From Planococcus sp. APC 4015 (GTDB lineage Bacteria; Actinomycetota; Actinomycetes; Actinomycetales; Microbacteriaceae), in NCBI GenBank assembly GCA_030407505.1, contig JASDDH010000004.1, positions 1 to 64,000 of the forward strand: a stretch of DNA of 64,000 nt, read 5' to 3'. The notes below the pieces were generated by a model. It was given only the letters and a program-made list of their open reading frames with translations. It ran no database searches and had not been told where the DNA came from. Below are positions 53,247 to 62,319 of the stretch, one piece after another. The first letter of the stretch is position 1, and each line of letters begins with the position of its first letter. The position numbers and the translations under genes were made by a program.

Positions 53247-55369
53247 CCGATGTTCGGGCGTGGCCGATTCGACCTAAGTGGCATCGATTCGAGTCACCAC
53301 GCTCATACGCCCAACGACAGTGCGAAGCGGCTGGGGTTCCGTTCGGTGACGTTGAGCGAGGACTCACTTCCCCGGCGCAGCCGTACATCTACCGGGTGTG
53401 GACGGACGAGGCCGCTGCGGCGGCCACCGTCGAGGCCGCGGCGGGACGCCCGAAGGGTCACTACTTGCGCCTACGGGGCATTGCACAGCCCGACCCATCC
53501 TCGACCTACGCTCAGCGCTTCCTCTGCCGCCTTTGCTCCGCTGGCGACCTAGTAGAGCAGATACCGCACGATCGAGAGAACTGGTGCCTTCGGCATCCAG
53601 GTCAGATGGTCTGGGTGGGCCCAGGTACGACGCCAGACACGCAGCTAGTGGCGAAGCGCAGCGACCATCAAGCGAAGGCAGAGCGGCGATTCCGGCGCTT
53701 AGCGGCCGCAGGGCGCATCGACGCTCGGCTTCACGCACGGGTATGGGAGATGGTGCGCGACAATGCGTGGCTCACTCGACCAACCGGGTGGACGCCGGAG
53801 CTGGCCCTCCTTGTGGACGACCGTGAAGCTCACGGACGTGCGGCACTCTACCCTGAGACTGTACGGGTCCTCGAGGTGCTTTCCAGTTCGGCCACGATAG
53901 ACGGATGGCTCAGTCTCACCTCGGCTGCGCTCCGGAACGCGATCGCCGCTTCACTGCTCCTCGGGGACGCACAGACCGACGTGCTAGTTGAGCGGATCGT
54001 GCTCTGGTTGCGACCGCGGCGCCGCGAAGATCGGCAAACTCGCGTTGACCCGTTGGATGTGCCGCTGGACATTGTCGACACGCCGGCCATCATCGACGTC
54101 ACAGCACCGTACCCGTTGTGGATACAGCGCCGACCTCACGCTGTCGCGGAGTGGAACTGGAGTCGAAATGACCAGAGCCGCGACCCATGGGAGCCGCGAG
54201 GGACATCCTTCAAGGCGTGGTGGACGTGCGATGCCGGGCACACCTGGGAGTCGACGCCGTACGTCCGAGCGATAGCGGGCTGCCCTCATTGCGCGGGCCA
54301 AGCAGTTTGGCCCGGACAATCGGACCTCGCCACCGAGCATCCTGCCGTCGCTGCCGAATGGGATCACACCCGCGGAATGAATGTGGGCGATCCGAACTAT
54401 GTCGGCGCGCGCTCCAACCGCCGTGTCAATTGGGTCTGCGGTGAAGGCCATCGGTGGACGGCGACAATCAGCAACCGGACGCGAAACGGCTCGGGATGCC
54501 CGTTCTGTGCCGGGAACCGGGCGGTCTCAGGCAAGACAGACCTCGCGACGGTTCGACCCGATCTCGCAGCAGAATGGGACTTCCAGCAAAACGGTGACCT
54601 CTCGCCAAATGTCGTCGGCGCCTTCTCCGCCATGAAGGTCTGGTGGACAGGTTCGTGCGGTCACCGCTGGGACGCCGCGATCAACAATCGCTCCAGCGGT
54701 CAAGGCTGTCCAATCTGTGCTGGCAAGCGGGCAATCGCCGGAGTGACCGACCTCGCAGCTATCCGGCCAGATCTCGCCGCACAATGGCACCACAGCAATA
54801 CCTTGCGGCCCCACGAAGTCGTTCCCGGTTCGGGCAAGAAGGTTGTCTGGCAATGCGCAGAAGGGCATACCTGGACAGCCGCTGTCTACAGGCGACACGT
54901 TCTCGGCACGGGATGCCCCTACTGCTTCGGAAAGTACGTCATCACAGGTAAGACGGATCTCGCCACCCGACGGCCCGATCTCGCCAGGGAATGGGACGAC
55001 TCAAACGCGCTCAGTCCGCGAGAGGTCCCGGCCGGTTCGAACCGTCGCGCGACGTGGAGATGTAAGCAGGGACACCGCTGGGAAGCCGTGATCTCGAGTC
55101 GAAGCGGTCCTCAGAACACCGGATGTCCTCATTGCTACGGACGTCGCGCGGTACCGGGAGAGACGGACCTGGCGACCCTGAGACCTGACCTCGCTGCGGA
55201 GTGGGACAACAGCAACAAGTCCCGACCCGAACGCGTAAAACCAACCTCTCATGCCAAAGTGTTGTGGCGGTGCTCGAGAGATCATGTCTGGGAAGCAACA
55301 GTGGTCAGCCGCGTGAACGGGCTCGGATGCCCTCGCTGCGACAGAGTCGTCGACATGCAGGACGGCTAA
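53243..55369 (+). CDS. tniQ: TniQ/TnsD-like target selector with six C-terminal zinc-ribbon repeats
   Basis: 708-residue protein. The N-terminal TniQ domain (about 1-150) has its own zinc knuckle (FLCRLCSAGDL...WCLRHPGQ), followed by a helical part to about 300. The remainder is six repeats of a DUF4379-type zinc ribbon, each W-x-C-x-x-G/D-H-x-W ... GCPxC. The first Cys of the units is near residues 328, 398, 470, 536, 606 and 675, a 66-72 residue period. Unit 3 reads GSCGHRW. Linkers repeat (T/S)DLATxxPxLAxEW. TniQ/TnsD proteins choose the target site; the ribbons may read a specific DNA. Usual TniQ lengths are about 300-500 residues. Confidence 0.85.
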   Translation: MTDVRAWPIRPKWHRFESPRSYAQRQCEAAGVPFGDVERGLTSPAQPYIYRVWTDEAAAAATVEAAAGRPKGHYLRLRGIAQPDPSSTYAQRFLCRLCSAGDLVEQIPHDRENWCLRHPGQMVWVGPGTTPDTQLVAKRSDHQAKAERRFRRLAAAGRIDARLHARVWEMVRDNAWLTRPTGWTPELALLVDDREAHGRAALYPETVRVLEVLSSSATIDGWLSLTSAALRNAIAASLLLGDAQTDVLVERIVLWLRPRRREDRQTRVDPLDVPLDIVDTPAIIDVTAPYPLWIQRRPHAVAEWNWSRNDQSRDPWEPRGTSFKAWWTCDAGHTWESTPYVRAIAGCPHCAGQAVWPGQSDLATEHPAVAAEWDHTRGMNVGDPNYVGARSNRRVNWVCGEGHRWTATISNRTRNGSGCPFCAGNRAVSGKTDLATVRPDLAAEWDFQQNGDLSPNVVGAFSAMKVWWTGSCGHRWDAAINNRSSGQGCPICAGKRAIAGVTDLAAIRPDLAAQWHHSNTLRPHEVVPGSGKKVVWQCAEGHTWTAAVYRRHVLGTGCPYCFGKYVITGKTDLATRRPDLAREWDDSNALSPREVPAGSNRRATWRCKQGHRWEAVISSRSGPQNTGCPHCYGRRAVPGETDLATLRPDLAAEWDNSNKSRPERVKPTSHAKVLWRCSRDHVWEATVVSRVNGLGCPRCDRVVDMQDG

Positions 55370-55430
55370 ACGAATCGAGACACGACCAGCTTGGTTTGCT
55401 CGGATGGCGACCCACGCTGCCGGTAGCCTT

Positions 55431-55691
55431 CTACTCGCGACCCGCCTCCGACCGCCCGGCCCGATCGGCGATGCGCCGATACGCATCCTCATCGAGTAGA
55501 CCGAGGTGGAACGCGTACTGCACCGCGTCAAAGCTGTTCGGCCGGGATTCCCAGTCATCCGTGAGGCCCCGAGTTCGGTGCTGCGGTTCGAACCGCCACG
55601 TCAGCAGGACGGCGACGAGATCGTCCCCCGAGATCTCACGGTCCCGCGCACGCCGGACGACGTCCATGGCCGTCACGGGCGCGTTTGTCAC
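55431..55691 (-). CDS. Small hypothetical protein next to a phosphoesterase gene
   Basis: 86-residue soluble acidic protein, not recognised. It contains LVAVLLTWRFEPQHRTRGLTDDWESR and a second helix-rich half ending GLLDEDAYRRIADRAG. The GTG at 55691 follows GGAG at five bases and lies 15 bp past the phosphoesterase stop, so the two are one operon. A longer frame runs inside the phosphoesterase gene but is a shadow. The pairing of a small protein with a phosphoesterase could be a partner or inhibitor relation; this is a guess. Confidence 0.55.
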   Translation of the reverse strand: MTNAPVTAMDVVRRARDREISGDDLVAVLLTWRFEPQHRTRGLTDDWESRPNSFDAVQYAFHLGLLDEDAYRRIADRAGRSEAGRE

Positions 55692-55705
55692 GTCGTCTCC
55701 GTCAG

Positions 55706-56464
55706 TCAAGGCGCGCCCCCTCGCCGGTCGTCCAGATCTGGCGTGTCGAGGGGCGGGAGCTCGATCCCGAATCGCTCCGCGACCTCGGACAGTGGCGTTT
55801 CGTTCCCCATCGCGGTTCTTTCCCTGGCGATCGCGACGATCTCGTCGTCCTCGCGGCGAAGATCCGCAAGCCAAGCGTCAATCATCGAGAACGGGATGGG
55901 CGCGTACTCGAAGGCGTCGATGCCGACGTGGAACTGGTTTCCGACAGGCCCGTTCCATCGATCGTGGGTGTGGCCATGCAGCAGTGGGATACCGTGGTCG
56001 ATAGGGCGATGCGATGAGTGCCGGTCCACCTCCTGGGTGTCGCCGAAATAAGGGTAGTGAGACGCGAGAAGTCGGCTGCCCCGCCGGGTGCCTTCAATGA
56101 CCTCAGGAAGAACGGTCCAGCCCGCGTTTTCGTAGAGCGGCGTGAACCGCTCGATCGCAGCCCGGGATTGAGTCGCGGGTGACACGCGGTCGTGGTTGCC
56201 TGGCACGAGGAACCTCCGCCCATTGAGCTGTGCGGTGAGTGGCAGCGAATCGACGATGGTTCCGAGCGCGACGTCGCCCAGATGGAGAACGACATCGGTG
56301 GGAGCGACGCTCCGATTCCATCGCTGAACGAGCTCGGCGTCCATCTCCGAAACAGATGCGAACGGTCGGGAAGCGAGTTCGCTGATCCGCGCGTGACCAA
56401 AGTGCGTGTCGGACGTGACGTAGTCGACTTGGTCGAAGTCGAACGCCGGATTCTCATTGCGCAC
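55706..56464 (-). CDS. Metallophosphoesterase
   Basis: Calcineurin-like phosphoesterase of 252 residues with all metal motifs: YVTSDTHFGH (D, H), LHLGDVALG, VPGNHDRV, ASHYPYF and LHGHTHDRW. Such enzymes hydrolyse phosphomono- or diesters, including cyclic nucleotides or RNA termini. The GTG start is preceded by GAGGAGG at seven bases. It follows tniQ convergently and is in the predicted cargo. Substrate unknown; a role in defence or repair is possible but not shown. Confidence 0.88.
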   Translation of the reverse strand: MRNENPAFDFDQVDYVTSDTHFGHARISELASRPFASVSEMDAELVQRWNRSVAPTDVVLHLGDVALGTIVDSLPLTAQLNGRRFLVPGNHDRVSPATQSRAAIERFTPLYENAGWTVLPEVIEGTRRGSRLLASHYPYFGDTQEVDRHSSHRPIDHGIPLLHGHTHDRWNGPVGNQFHVGIDAFEYAPIPFSMIDAWLADLRREDDEIVAIARERTAMGNETPLSEVAERFGIELPPLDTPDLDDRRGGAP

Positions 56465-56530
56465 TTCGCGCCCTCCTCAATGCACATGCTCGGATCGGGA
56501 GCCCGACCTGCAGTGGATCAGACCACCGCA

Positions 56531-56559
56531 CGATTGCGCAACGGATCGTTGCACAATCG
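56531..56559. terminator. Inverted repeat between cargo genes
   Basis: 13-nt arms CGATTGCGCAACG and CGTTGCACAATCG around a GAT loop, with one mismatch. It lies 12 bp beyond the end of the 56572-56958 gene and about 65 bp before the phosphoesterase start, both on the minus strand. It may be a terminator or an operator. Confidence 0.45.
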
Positions 56560-56571
56560 GAGCGCCGATCT

Positions 56572-56958
56572 TCACAGCCGTGTTTCAGCAGACACGAGCA
56601 GCGGGCTACCCGGACGGATTACTCGGTCCACGCCGGCAATGAAACTGATCGCGCCGATTCTGCACCAGTAGAGCAGAAGCCAGTCGCGCAGCAACTGCAG
56701 CTGTGCTTCTTGGGCGGAGCGAGGCCGGCTTCGGTCTTCGACCACGGTGAGCCAATCCGCCGGCTCGAACATCGAGTCCAAGAGTTCGTCCGCGGTGGGG
56801 CCATCCGCGTGCTCGTCCCACCAGGCACAGGTCGTCTCGTAGGCGTGGAGGGCTGTCGGAACTCCGTTCGGCTCGGCAACGAGGCTAATGAGTACATCGA
56901 GGAAGGGGTCGCGGACTGTCATCCGAAAGGACCCGACCTCGACGAGTTGCGTCGCCAT
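56572..56958 (-). CDS. Hypothetical protein
   Basis: 128-residue soluble protein, Trp- and Leu-rich, not recognised (segments CAWWDEHADGPTADELLDSMF and LRDWLLLYWCRIGAIS). It has no signal peptide or clear motif. Divergent from an XRE gene with 58 bp between them, which is a common layout for a regulated or toxin-like gene, but no toxin family is evident. The second Met (56958) is used; an ATG ten codons upstream at 56988 is possible and neither has a ribosome site. Confidence 0.5.
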   Translation of the reverse strand: MATQLVEVGSFRMTVRDPFLDVLISLVAEPNGVPTALHAYETTCAWWDEHADGPTADELLDSMFEPADWLTVVEDRSRPRSAQEAQLQLLRDWLLLYWCRIGAISFIAGVDRVIRPGSPLLVSAETRL

Positions 56959-57016
56959 GCGAGCAGAATGCCAGATAGATCGAGCCATCCGCGGCAGGCC
57001 TCGCCGTCAGCCTGAG

Positions 57017-57301
57017 ATGGTGCGTAGTCCTCTGGCCCTTCCGTCCGGGTGGGATGCGTATGTCGCCGAGATCGGCGCGAACATCCATCGTCTTCGGATA
57101 GCGCGTGGATATAGCCAAGATCGCGTGGCGTATGAGGCGAACCTCAGCCGATACACGTACCAGCAGCTCGAGCGCGGCCGTTCGAGCCCCGAGCGAACGT
57201 CCAACCCCAGACTGATGACGCTCCTGGCCATCGCACAGGTGCTGAAGGTCCCGATCGACGACCTGCTTCCGGACAGCACGCCAGACCTCACCGCCCGCTG
57301 A
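57017..57301 (+). CDS. XRE-family helix-turn-helix protein
   Basis: 94-residue DNA-binding protein, almost only an HTH_3 domain: IGANIHRLRIARGYSQDRVAYEANLSRYTYQQLERGRSS then LMTLLAIAQVLKVPIDDLL. The ATG at 57017 lies in a short divergent promoter region; the frame continues upstream but without support. It may act as the control protein of the restriction-modification genes 435 bp downstream or regulate the divergent hypothetical gene. Confidence 0.8.
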   Translation: MVRSPLALPSGWDAYVAEIGANIHRLRIARGYSQDRVAYEANLSRYTYQQLERGRSSPERTSNPRLMTLLAIAQVLKVPIDDLLPDSTPDLTAR

Positions 57302-57361
57302 TAGCCGAGACGGACGGCTGCGAGTCTGCAGCCACCGCCTAGTGTTCGATAGGTTCGGTCC

Positions 57362-57625
57362 ATGAGCGACGGCAGCGACGGAGCAGTGTTCGGCCAGGAT
57401 GCCGCGCGACTCGGGCGTGACCTCGTTGCCCAGAGCATCGCGTCTGATGTCGAGGCGGTCCGAGAGCGACTGTCGGCCCTCTGGACCGATCCCGCCATCG
57501 ACGTCTGGTTGACGAGCGCCAACGCGCATCTGGACGGCGCGCGACCCACTGACGTGTTGGCGCTCAACGGGCTGGAGCCCGTCATAGAAGCCATCGAGAT
57601 CGAGGTAGCCGGCGGCTCTCGGTGA
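57362..57625 (+). CDS. DUF2384 (Xre/MbcA/ParS-like) antitoxin-type protein
   Basis: 87-residue acidic protein. Its C-terminal half (VWLTSANAHLDGARPTDVLALNG, then a Glu-rich helix) matches the DUF2384 toxin-binding domain of Xre/MbcA/ParS antitoxins, which pair with RES-type NAD-degrading toxins. No RES gene is adjacent, so it is an orphan or serves the neighbouring XRE gene. A TAGGTT hexamer ends seven bases before the ATG, so the start looks leaderless. It precedes the modification gene by 110 bp. Confidence 0.6.
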   Translation: MSDGSDGAVFGQDAARLGRDLVAQSIASDVEAVRERLSALWTDPAIDVWLTSANAHLDGARPTDVLALNGLEPVIEAIEIEVAGGSR

Positions 57626-57735
57626 GTTTCTTGGAGCAGCCCCGAACACCGTTCGCTATCGTCAGCACGCGCCTCCGATCCGACACTGCGGTGGCCCGCC
57701 CAGTAGCGATCAGCGGCGCCGGTACGGTGTAACTC

Positions 57736-59739
57736 GTGGCCCATGTCGACAACCTCATCGAGCGAATCCCGGACCCCCATCTGCGCGCGCAGATCGCGGA
57801 AGAGGTGGCGAAGCTCGTGGAGCACAAGGACTTTGGACTCGTTTTCCAGCGCCACCTTCCGGAGGATCTCGAGGTTCCCGGTACCCGACCGCGGAGAGGC
57901 GACATCGTGCGCCTGCGCTCCGATGCAGAAAAGCAGAACCATATCGTGCTGGCGACGAGGGAGGGGCGCGCGACGATCATCGCGGTGGATGCCGCAAAGC
58001 AGACCATCGACGGTAGCGAGCCCTCCGTACACGCCTACGACGACGTCGTTGTCGTCAAGGACTTGAGCATGCCTGTCTACCCCGGCCTTCAGGTCATCAG
58101 CGAGATCAATCGAGGAGGGGACAAGCCGACGCACGTAGTGATCGAGGGGGAGAACTACTACACACTGGAGACGCTCCTCTACACGCACGAACGCAAAGTC
58201 GACCTGATCTACATCGACCCGCCGTACAACACAGGGGCGGATGACTGGATCTACAACGATCGCTTCGTCGCGAGTACTGATGCCTACAGGCACTCGAAAT
58301 GGCTGTCGTTCATAGAACGCCGGCTCATCCACGCGAAGCGGCTGCTCAAGGACACCGGGGTGATAATCGTCGCGATCGGAGACGACGAGCACCACAGGCT
58401 GCGGATGCTGCTCGATCAGGTATATGGCGAGCAGAACTTCGTCGGGAACATCGTGTGGCAAGGAGGAGGGTCGTCGCTTTCGCGGTTCCACGCCGGCGGT
58501 ATCGACTACATGCTCGTGTACGCGCGTGACATGGCAGCTCTCGCCGATTCCGGTGTGCGCTGGAAGGTTGAGAAGGACGGCCTTCAGGACGTTCTCGACG
58601 CCGCTGCTGAAGCATGGGAGAAGTCCGAGCACGACGCCGAGGCTGCGTCTCGCGGTCTGTCGTCATGGTGGAACAGGAACAAGTCCAAGTACGACCCCGG
58701 GCTGGGTGACAACGTCAAGGTCGACAGCGACGGGACCGCCATAAAGGTTGGTGACTTGAGCAACAGCTTGCCAAGGCCCAACCTTCGCTATCCGATCACG
58801 GATCCCGCGACGGGTGTTGTCCACGAGCCTCCAGAGAACGGATGGCGCTTCAGCCGCGAGTTGATGGACGAGATGATCGCCACCAACCGGGTTTTGTTCG
58901 GGGCGCGCCCTCGGTTGAAGACACCGCTCCGCGACATGTCGATGCGGAGCGTGATGCCGAGCTTCTATAAGGATCGACGCTCAGCGAGTCAACACCTCAG
59001 CTCCGTACTCGGCTCGAAGGAGTTCCCATTTCCGAAGGATGTAGATGTTCTCGCGCGATGGATCTCCATCGCCACTCAGCGATCGACCGACGCTGTAGTG
59101 CTCGATTTCTTCGCAGGTACGGGTTCGACCGCAGAAGCCGTAATGCGCTTGAACGCTCAGGATGGCGGCCGACGGCAAGCGATTATCGTCACAAACAATG
59201 AACTCTCCGCAAAGGCGGCTGCTGGTCTGCGGGCCGGAGGTCACCGCCCTGGTGACGCTGAGTGGGAAGCGCAAGGTGTCTCGGCGAAAGTCACCCGACC
59301 CCGCATCGAAACTGTTGTGTCGGGCGTCCGAGCCGACGGCTCCACCTTCTCAACGGGACACGCGGAGAACGTCGCGTTTTTGAAGCTCACGTATGAGGAT
59401 GAGAATCTCGTTGCACTCGGACGCCGATTCGACGCTGTGGCGCCGCTGCTGTGGCTGAAGGCCGGCGGGGTCGGACCGGTTGTACGACGGAGGGAAGCCG
59501 CACTCTGGGCACTCCCCAGCGGAGCAATCTACGGAGTGCTGTTCGCCCCCGCCCAGGCGAAGGCGTTCGCCGAGCTGATCGCCGTGCACGATCGCGTCCT
59601 TCGTCACCTCTTTGTTGTGACGGACTCGGAGAGCGAGTTCCAGGAAGCCGTGGCCTACTTCCCACTGGAGCTGCGGTTGGAAACGACGCGCCTCTACGCC
59701 GACTACTTGCACTCTTTCGAGATCAACGGAAAGGGCTGA
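57736..59739 (+). CDS. Type III-like DNA methyltransferase (Mod)
   Basis: 667-residue beta-class adenine N6-methyltransferase. The catalytic DPPY (Asp161, YIDPPYNTG) comes before the SAM-binding FAGTGS (residues 459-464, LDFFAGTGSTAEAV), the order for this class. The central region holds a probable target-recognition part (about 230-430). A TACGGT hexamer ends seven bases before the GTG start, suggesting a leaderless transcript. The restriction gene follows after three bases. The modification site cannot be predicted. Confidence 0.9.
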   Translation: MAHVDNLIERIPDPHLRAQIAEEVAKLVEHKDFGLVFQRHLPEDLEVPGTRPRRGDIVRLRSDAEKQNHIVLATREGRATIIAVDAAKQTIDGSEPSVHAYDDVVVVKDLSMPVYPGLQVISEINRGGDKPTHVVIEGENYYTLETLLYTHERKVDLIYIDPPYNTGADDWIYNDRFVASTDAYRHSKWLSFIERRLIHAKRLLKDTGVIIVAIGDDEHHRLRMLLDQVYGEQNFVGNIVWQGGGSSLSRFHAGGIDYMLVYARDMAALADSGVRWKVEKDGLQDVLDAAAEAWEKSEHDAEAASRGLSSWWNRNKSKYDPGLGDNVKVDSDGTAIKVGDLSNSLPRPNLRYPITDPATGVVHEPPENGWRFSRELMDEMIATNRVLFGARPRLKTPLRDMSMRSVMPSFYKDRRSASQHLSSVLGSKEFPFPKDVDVLARWISIATQRSTDAVVLDFFAGTGSTAEAVMRLNAQDGGRRQAIIVTNNELSAKAAAGLRAGGHRPGDAEWEAQGVSAKVTRPRIETVVSGVRADGSTFSTGHAENVAFLKLTYEDENLVALGRRFDAVAPLLWLKAGGVGPVVRRREAALWALPSGAIYGVLFAPAQAKAFAELIAVHDRVLRHLFVVTDSESEFQEAVAYFPLELRLETTRLYADYLHSFEINGKG

Positions 59740-59742
59740 GGC

Positions 59743-62307
59743 GTGAAGTTTCACCTCCTCGACTTCCAGCGCACTGCGTCAGAGGCCCTGATTTCGGAGA
59801 TCAAGAAGGCGCAATCGCGTTACGAAAACGACCCGGAGCTCCTCGGCGCCGTAGTCCTGGAGGCTGCAACAGGCGCGGGCAAGACCGTCATCGCGACCTC
59901 GGTGATTGAGCAGTTGATCTTCGGGTCCGACTTCACCGATCCGGTCGAGGGAACGACTGTGCTGTGGGTGACGAACGACCCCAGCCTGAACGCCCAGACT
60001 GCCCGCAAGATGCAGGAAGCCAGCGAGAAGATCAACGACATCCGTCTCATCGGCCAGGGCGCCTCGTTTGACGAGGAATACTTCGACGCAGGGGCCATCT
60101 ACTTCCTCAACACCCAGGCCGCCTCGGCGTCCGCTCGGATCACCAAACGGTCCGACAATCAGCGACACACAATTTGGGACACGATCGCGAACACTGTGCG
60201 GTTGCGCGGAAGCCGCTTCCTGGTGATCGTCGATGAGGCGCACTACGGCGTGACGGAGAAGCCGGGTGGCTCGCCCACCGTCGTGAACAAGATCATTAAC
60301 GGCGAGACTCCGATCCCTGTCTTCGTCGGGATCTCCGCCACCGCGCAGCGACTGAATAAGGCACTCGAGCAACAGAACCGGTTCCGGAAGAACTACGTCG
60401 TCCCGATCGAGAAAGTCCGTGACTCCGGACTCGTCAAGGACCGTATCGTTCTCGCACCCGCGGCGGTGCAGGGTGAGGTCACCGCAGACACGACCTTCGT
60501 CCGACTGGCGGTCCAAAAGACACTCGAATTCGAGCAGCGCTGGCGGGCCTACGCCGAGCAGCAAGGGGAAGCGGCGGTGAAGCCGGCCCTCGTCGTTCAG
60601 CTACCCGACCAGCGCTCGGACGATGGTGAGTTCCTCGACCTCGTGCGAGCCGTGATCGAAGCCATCACGCAGGAGTGGCCGGGGCTAGTTGCCTCTAACA
60701 TCGTCCACACGTTCGCCGAACGGGCACCGATCGATCTCGGGCCGCATCGAGCCGTGCGTTACATGCCCCCGCAAGACATTCAGGACGCTACTCACGTGCG
60801 CGTCGTGCTGGCCAAGAATGCGATCACGACTGGTTGGGACTGCCCCCGCGCGGAAGTACTCGTCTCGCTCCGAGCGTCGGTCGACTACACCCCGATCGCG
60901 CAACTGATCGGCCGGATCGTTCGTCAGCCACTCGCCAGACGCATCGCGTCCGATGAGTCGCTGAATCGTGTCCAGGCGTATCTCCCACGTTTCGACCGCA
61001 ACACGGTTATGCAGGTAGTCGGTCAGTTCGCCGGAGGTGAGGCGGGCGCGACCGCCGAGATTGTTCGTCTGACCCTCGACTACAGCGCGCCGAGCGGTAT
61101 GGAGGCCGCTCTGAAGGTGCTCGCCGAGCTGCCCACTTATGTGGTGCCGTCCCAGTCCTCTGTCCCAGCTGTTCGGCGTCTTCATGCGCTGGCGACACTC
61201 CTCGAGAACGACGGCCTCCGGCCGGACGCGGCAACGCAAGCGGCCGCGTTCCTCAACGGCAAGCTCGACGACGAAGCCGGGAAACTCGAAGTCACGGGTG
61301 AGCTGCAGGCAAAGCGAACCGCGGTATCAAGCGCGTCCGTATTCGAGCTGCTGACGTCGATCGACGGGTCAGTCATTGATGGCGAACGAGTCGTCACCGG
61401 CACTCGTCTCGATGCCAAGAACATTGACGACGTCTTCAAGCGCGCGAGTCGTGCCCTAAAGGACGGCACGGCCGAGGCCTACTGGTCCTACCTCGTGGAT
61501 AAGGATCCCGACGAGGATCTGATCGAAGCGAAGATCACCGTCGCCGCACTAGCGCTGACAGAACACGTCGTAGATAACGTCGAGACTGCGGCCGCATCGC
61601 TTGCGAGCGACTGGTTCAAACAGCACGCCAAGGCGATCTCACTTCTGCCCGAGGCTGACCGGTCGCGGTACGCACGGATCCAGGCGGAAGCTAAAGAGCC
61701 GGCGCAGCGCCCCGGCATAATCATCAATGGCACGATCGAGGACGCCGTCTCGATCCGGATGGAGCCCGACTCGTCGGACGACCAACTCCGCGCCAACATC
61801 CGCGACGACCAGGCGAACCGCTGGCCAAAGCACGTCTACCAGGACGCCGATGGTCACTACTGGAAGAAGCCGTCCGCGACAGACGGCCTGGAACGCAAAG
61901 TTCTGGGGGCTGAGCTCGATGAGCCCACCCTCGTGGCTTGGTACCGAAACCCGACGGGTGGCGACCGGGCCCTCTGCATCCCTTATCGCGACAGCGGGAC
62001 GAATTTGTGGGCAAGACTGTTCCCTGACTTCGTCACGTTCCACGACGTCGGGGGCAAAATCCAACCAGCGATCATCGATCCGCACGGCATCCACTTCCAA
62101 GATTCGGTGGACAAGCTGCGAGGCTATCTCGACTACGCTGACGCCCACTCCGCCTCCTACCGCGCGATCTGGCCGATTACGCAGATCGAGGGCAAGACGT
62201 TGCTGCTCTCGGTCCACGACAGCGCGACGCGGGCCATCGTGCGCTCCGCTCTCGACGCCGGCGAGAGCGTGGAGGCCATCTTCCGAATGCACGGGATCGT
62301 GTATTGA
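59743..62307 (+). CDS. Type III-like restriction/helicase subunit (Res)
   Basis: 854-residue SF2 helicase-nuclease. Walker A ATGAGKT (Lys47), DEAH (164-167), SATA at about 200, and motif VI QLIGRIVRQP near 390 are intact. The C-terminal part carries a PD-x-nuclease-like stretch: PDF (Asp762), then a strand with IIDPHG (Asp779), where classical type III enzymes have D/E-x-K. The exact cleavage chemistry is therefore uncertain. With the methyltransferase before it, the pair resembles type III restriction-modification. GTG start. It ends convergent to the DUF262 gene with 12 bp between. Confidence 0.82.
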   Translation: MKFHLLDFQRTASEALISEIKKAQSRYENDPELLGAVVLEAATGAGKTVIATSVIEQLIFGSDFTDPVEGTTVLWVTNDPSLNAQTARKMQEASEKINDIRLIGQGASFDEEYFDAGAIYFLNTQAASASARITKRSDNQRHTIWDTIANTVRLRGSRFLVIVDEAHYGVTEKPGGSPTVVNKIINGETPIPVFVGISATAQRLNKALEQQNRFRKNYVVPIEKVRDSGLVKDRIVLAPAAVQGEVTADTTFVRLAVQKTLEFEQRWRAYAEQQGEAAVKPALVVQLPDQRSDDGEFLDLVRAVIEAITQEWPGLVASNIVHTFAERAPIDLGPHRAVRYMPPQDIQDATHVRVVLAKNAITTGWDCPRAEVLVSLRASVDYTPIAQLIGRIVRQPLARRIASDESLNRVQAYLPRFDRNTVMQVVGQFAGGEAGATAEIVRLTLDYSAPSGMEAALKVLAELPTYVVPSQSSVPAVRRLHALATLLENDGLRPDAATQAAAFLNGKLDDEAGKLEVTGELQAKRTAVSSASVFELLTSIDGSVIDGERVVTGTRLDAKNIDDVFKRASRALKDGTAEAYWSYLVDKDPDEDLIEAKITVAALALTEHVVDNVETAAASLASDWFKQHAKAISLLPEADRSRYARIQAEAKEPAQRPGIIINGTIEDAVSIRMEPDSSDDQLRANIRDDQANRWPKHVYQDADGHYWKKPSATDGLERKVLGAELDEPTLVAWYRNPTGGDRALCIPYRDSGTNLWARLFPDFVTFHDVGGKIQPAIIDPHGIHFQDSVDKLRGYLDYADAHSASYRAIWPITQIEGKTLLLSVHDSATRAIVRSALDAGESVEAIFRMHGIVY

Positions 62308-62319
62308 CCCCTGCCATCG

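Noticed and set aside
55379..55387. Right end of the transposon just after tniQ (GACACGACC resembles the inverted left terminus)
   Set aside because: Only eight bases match, and no TGTCA repeats with a 20-21 bp period lie beside it.
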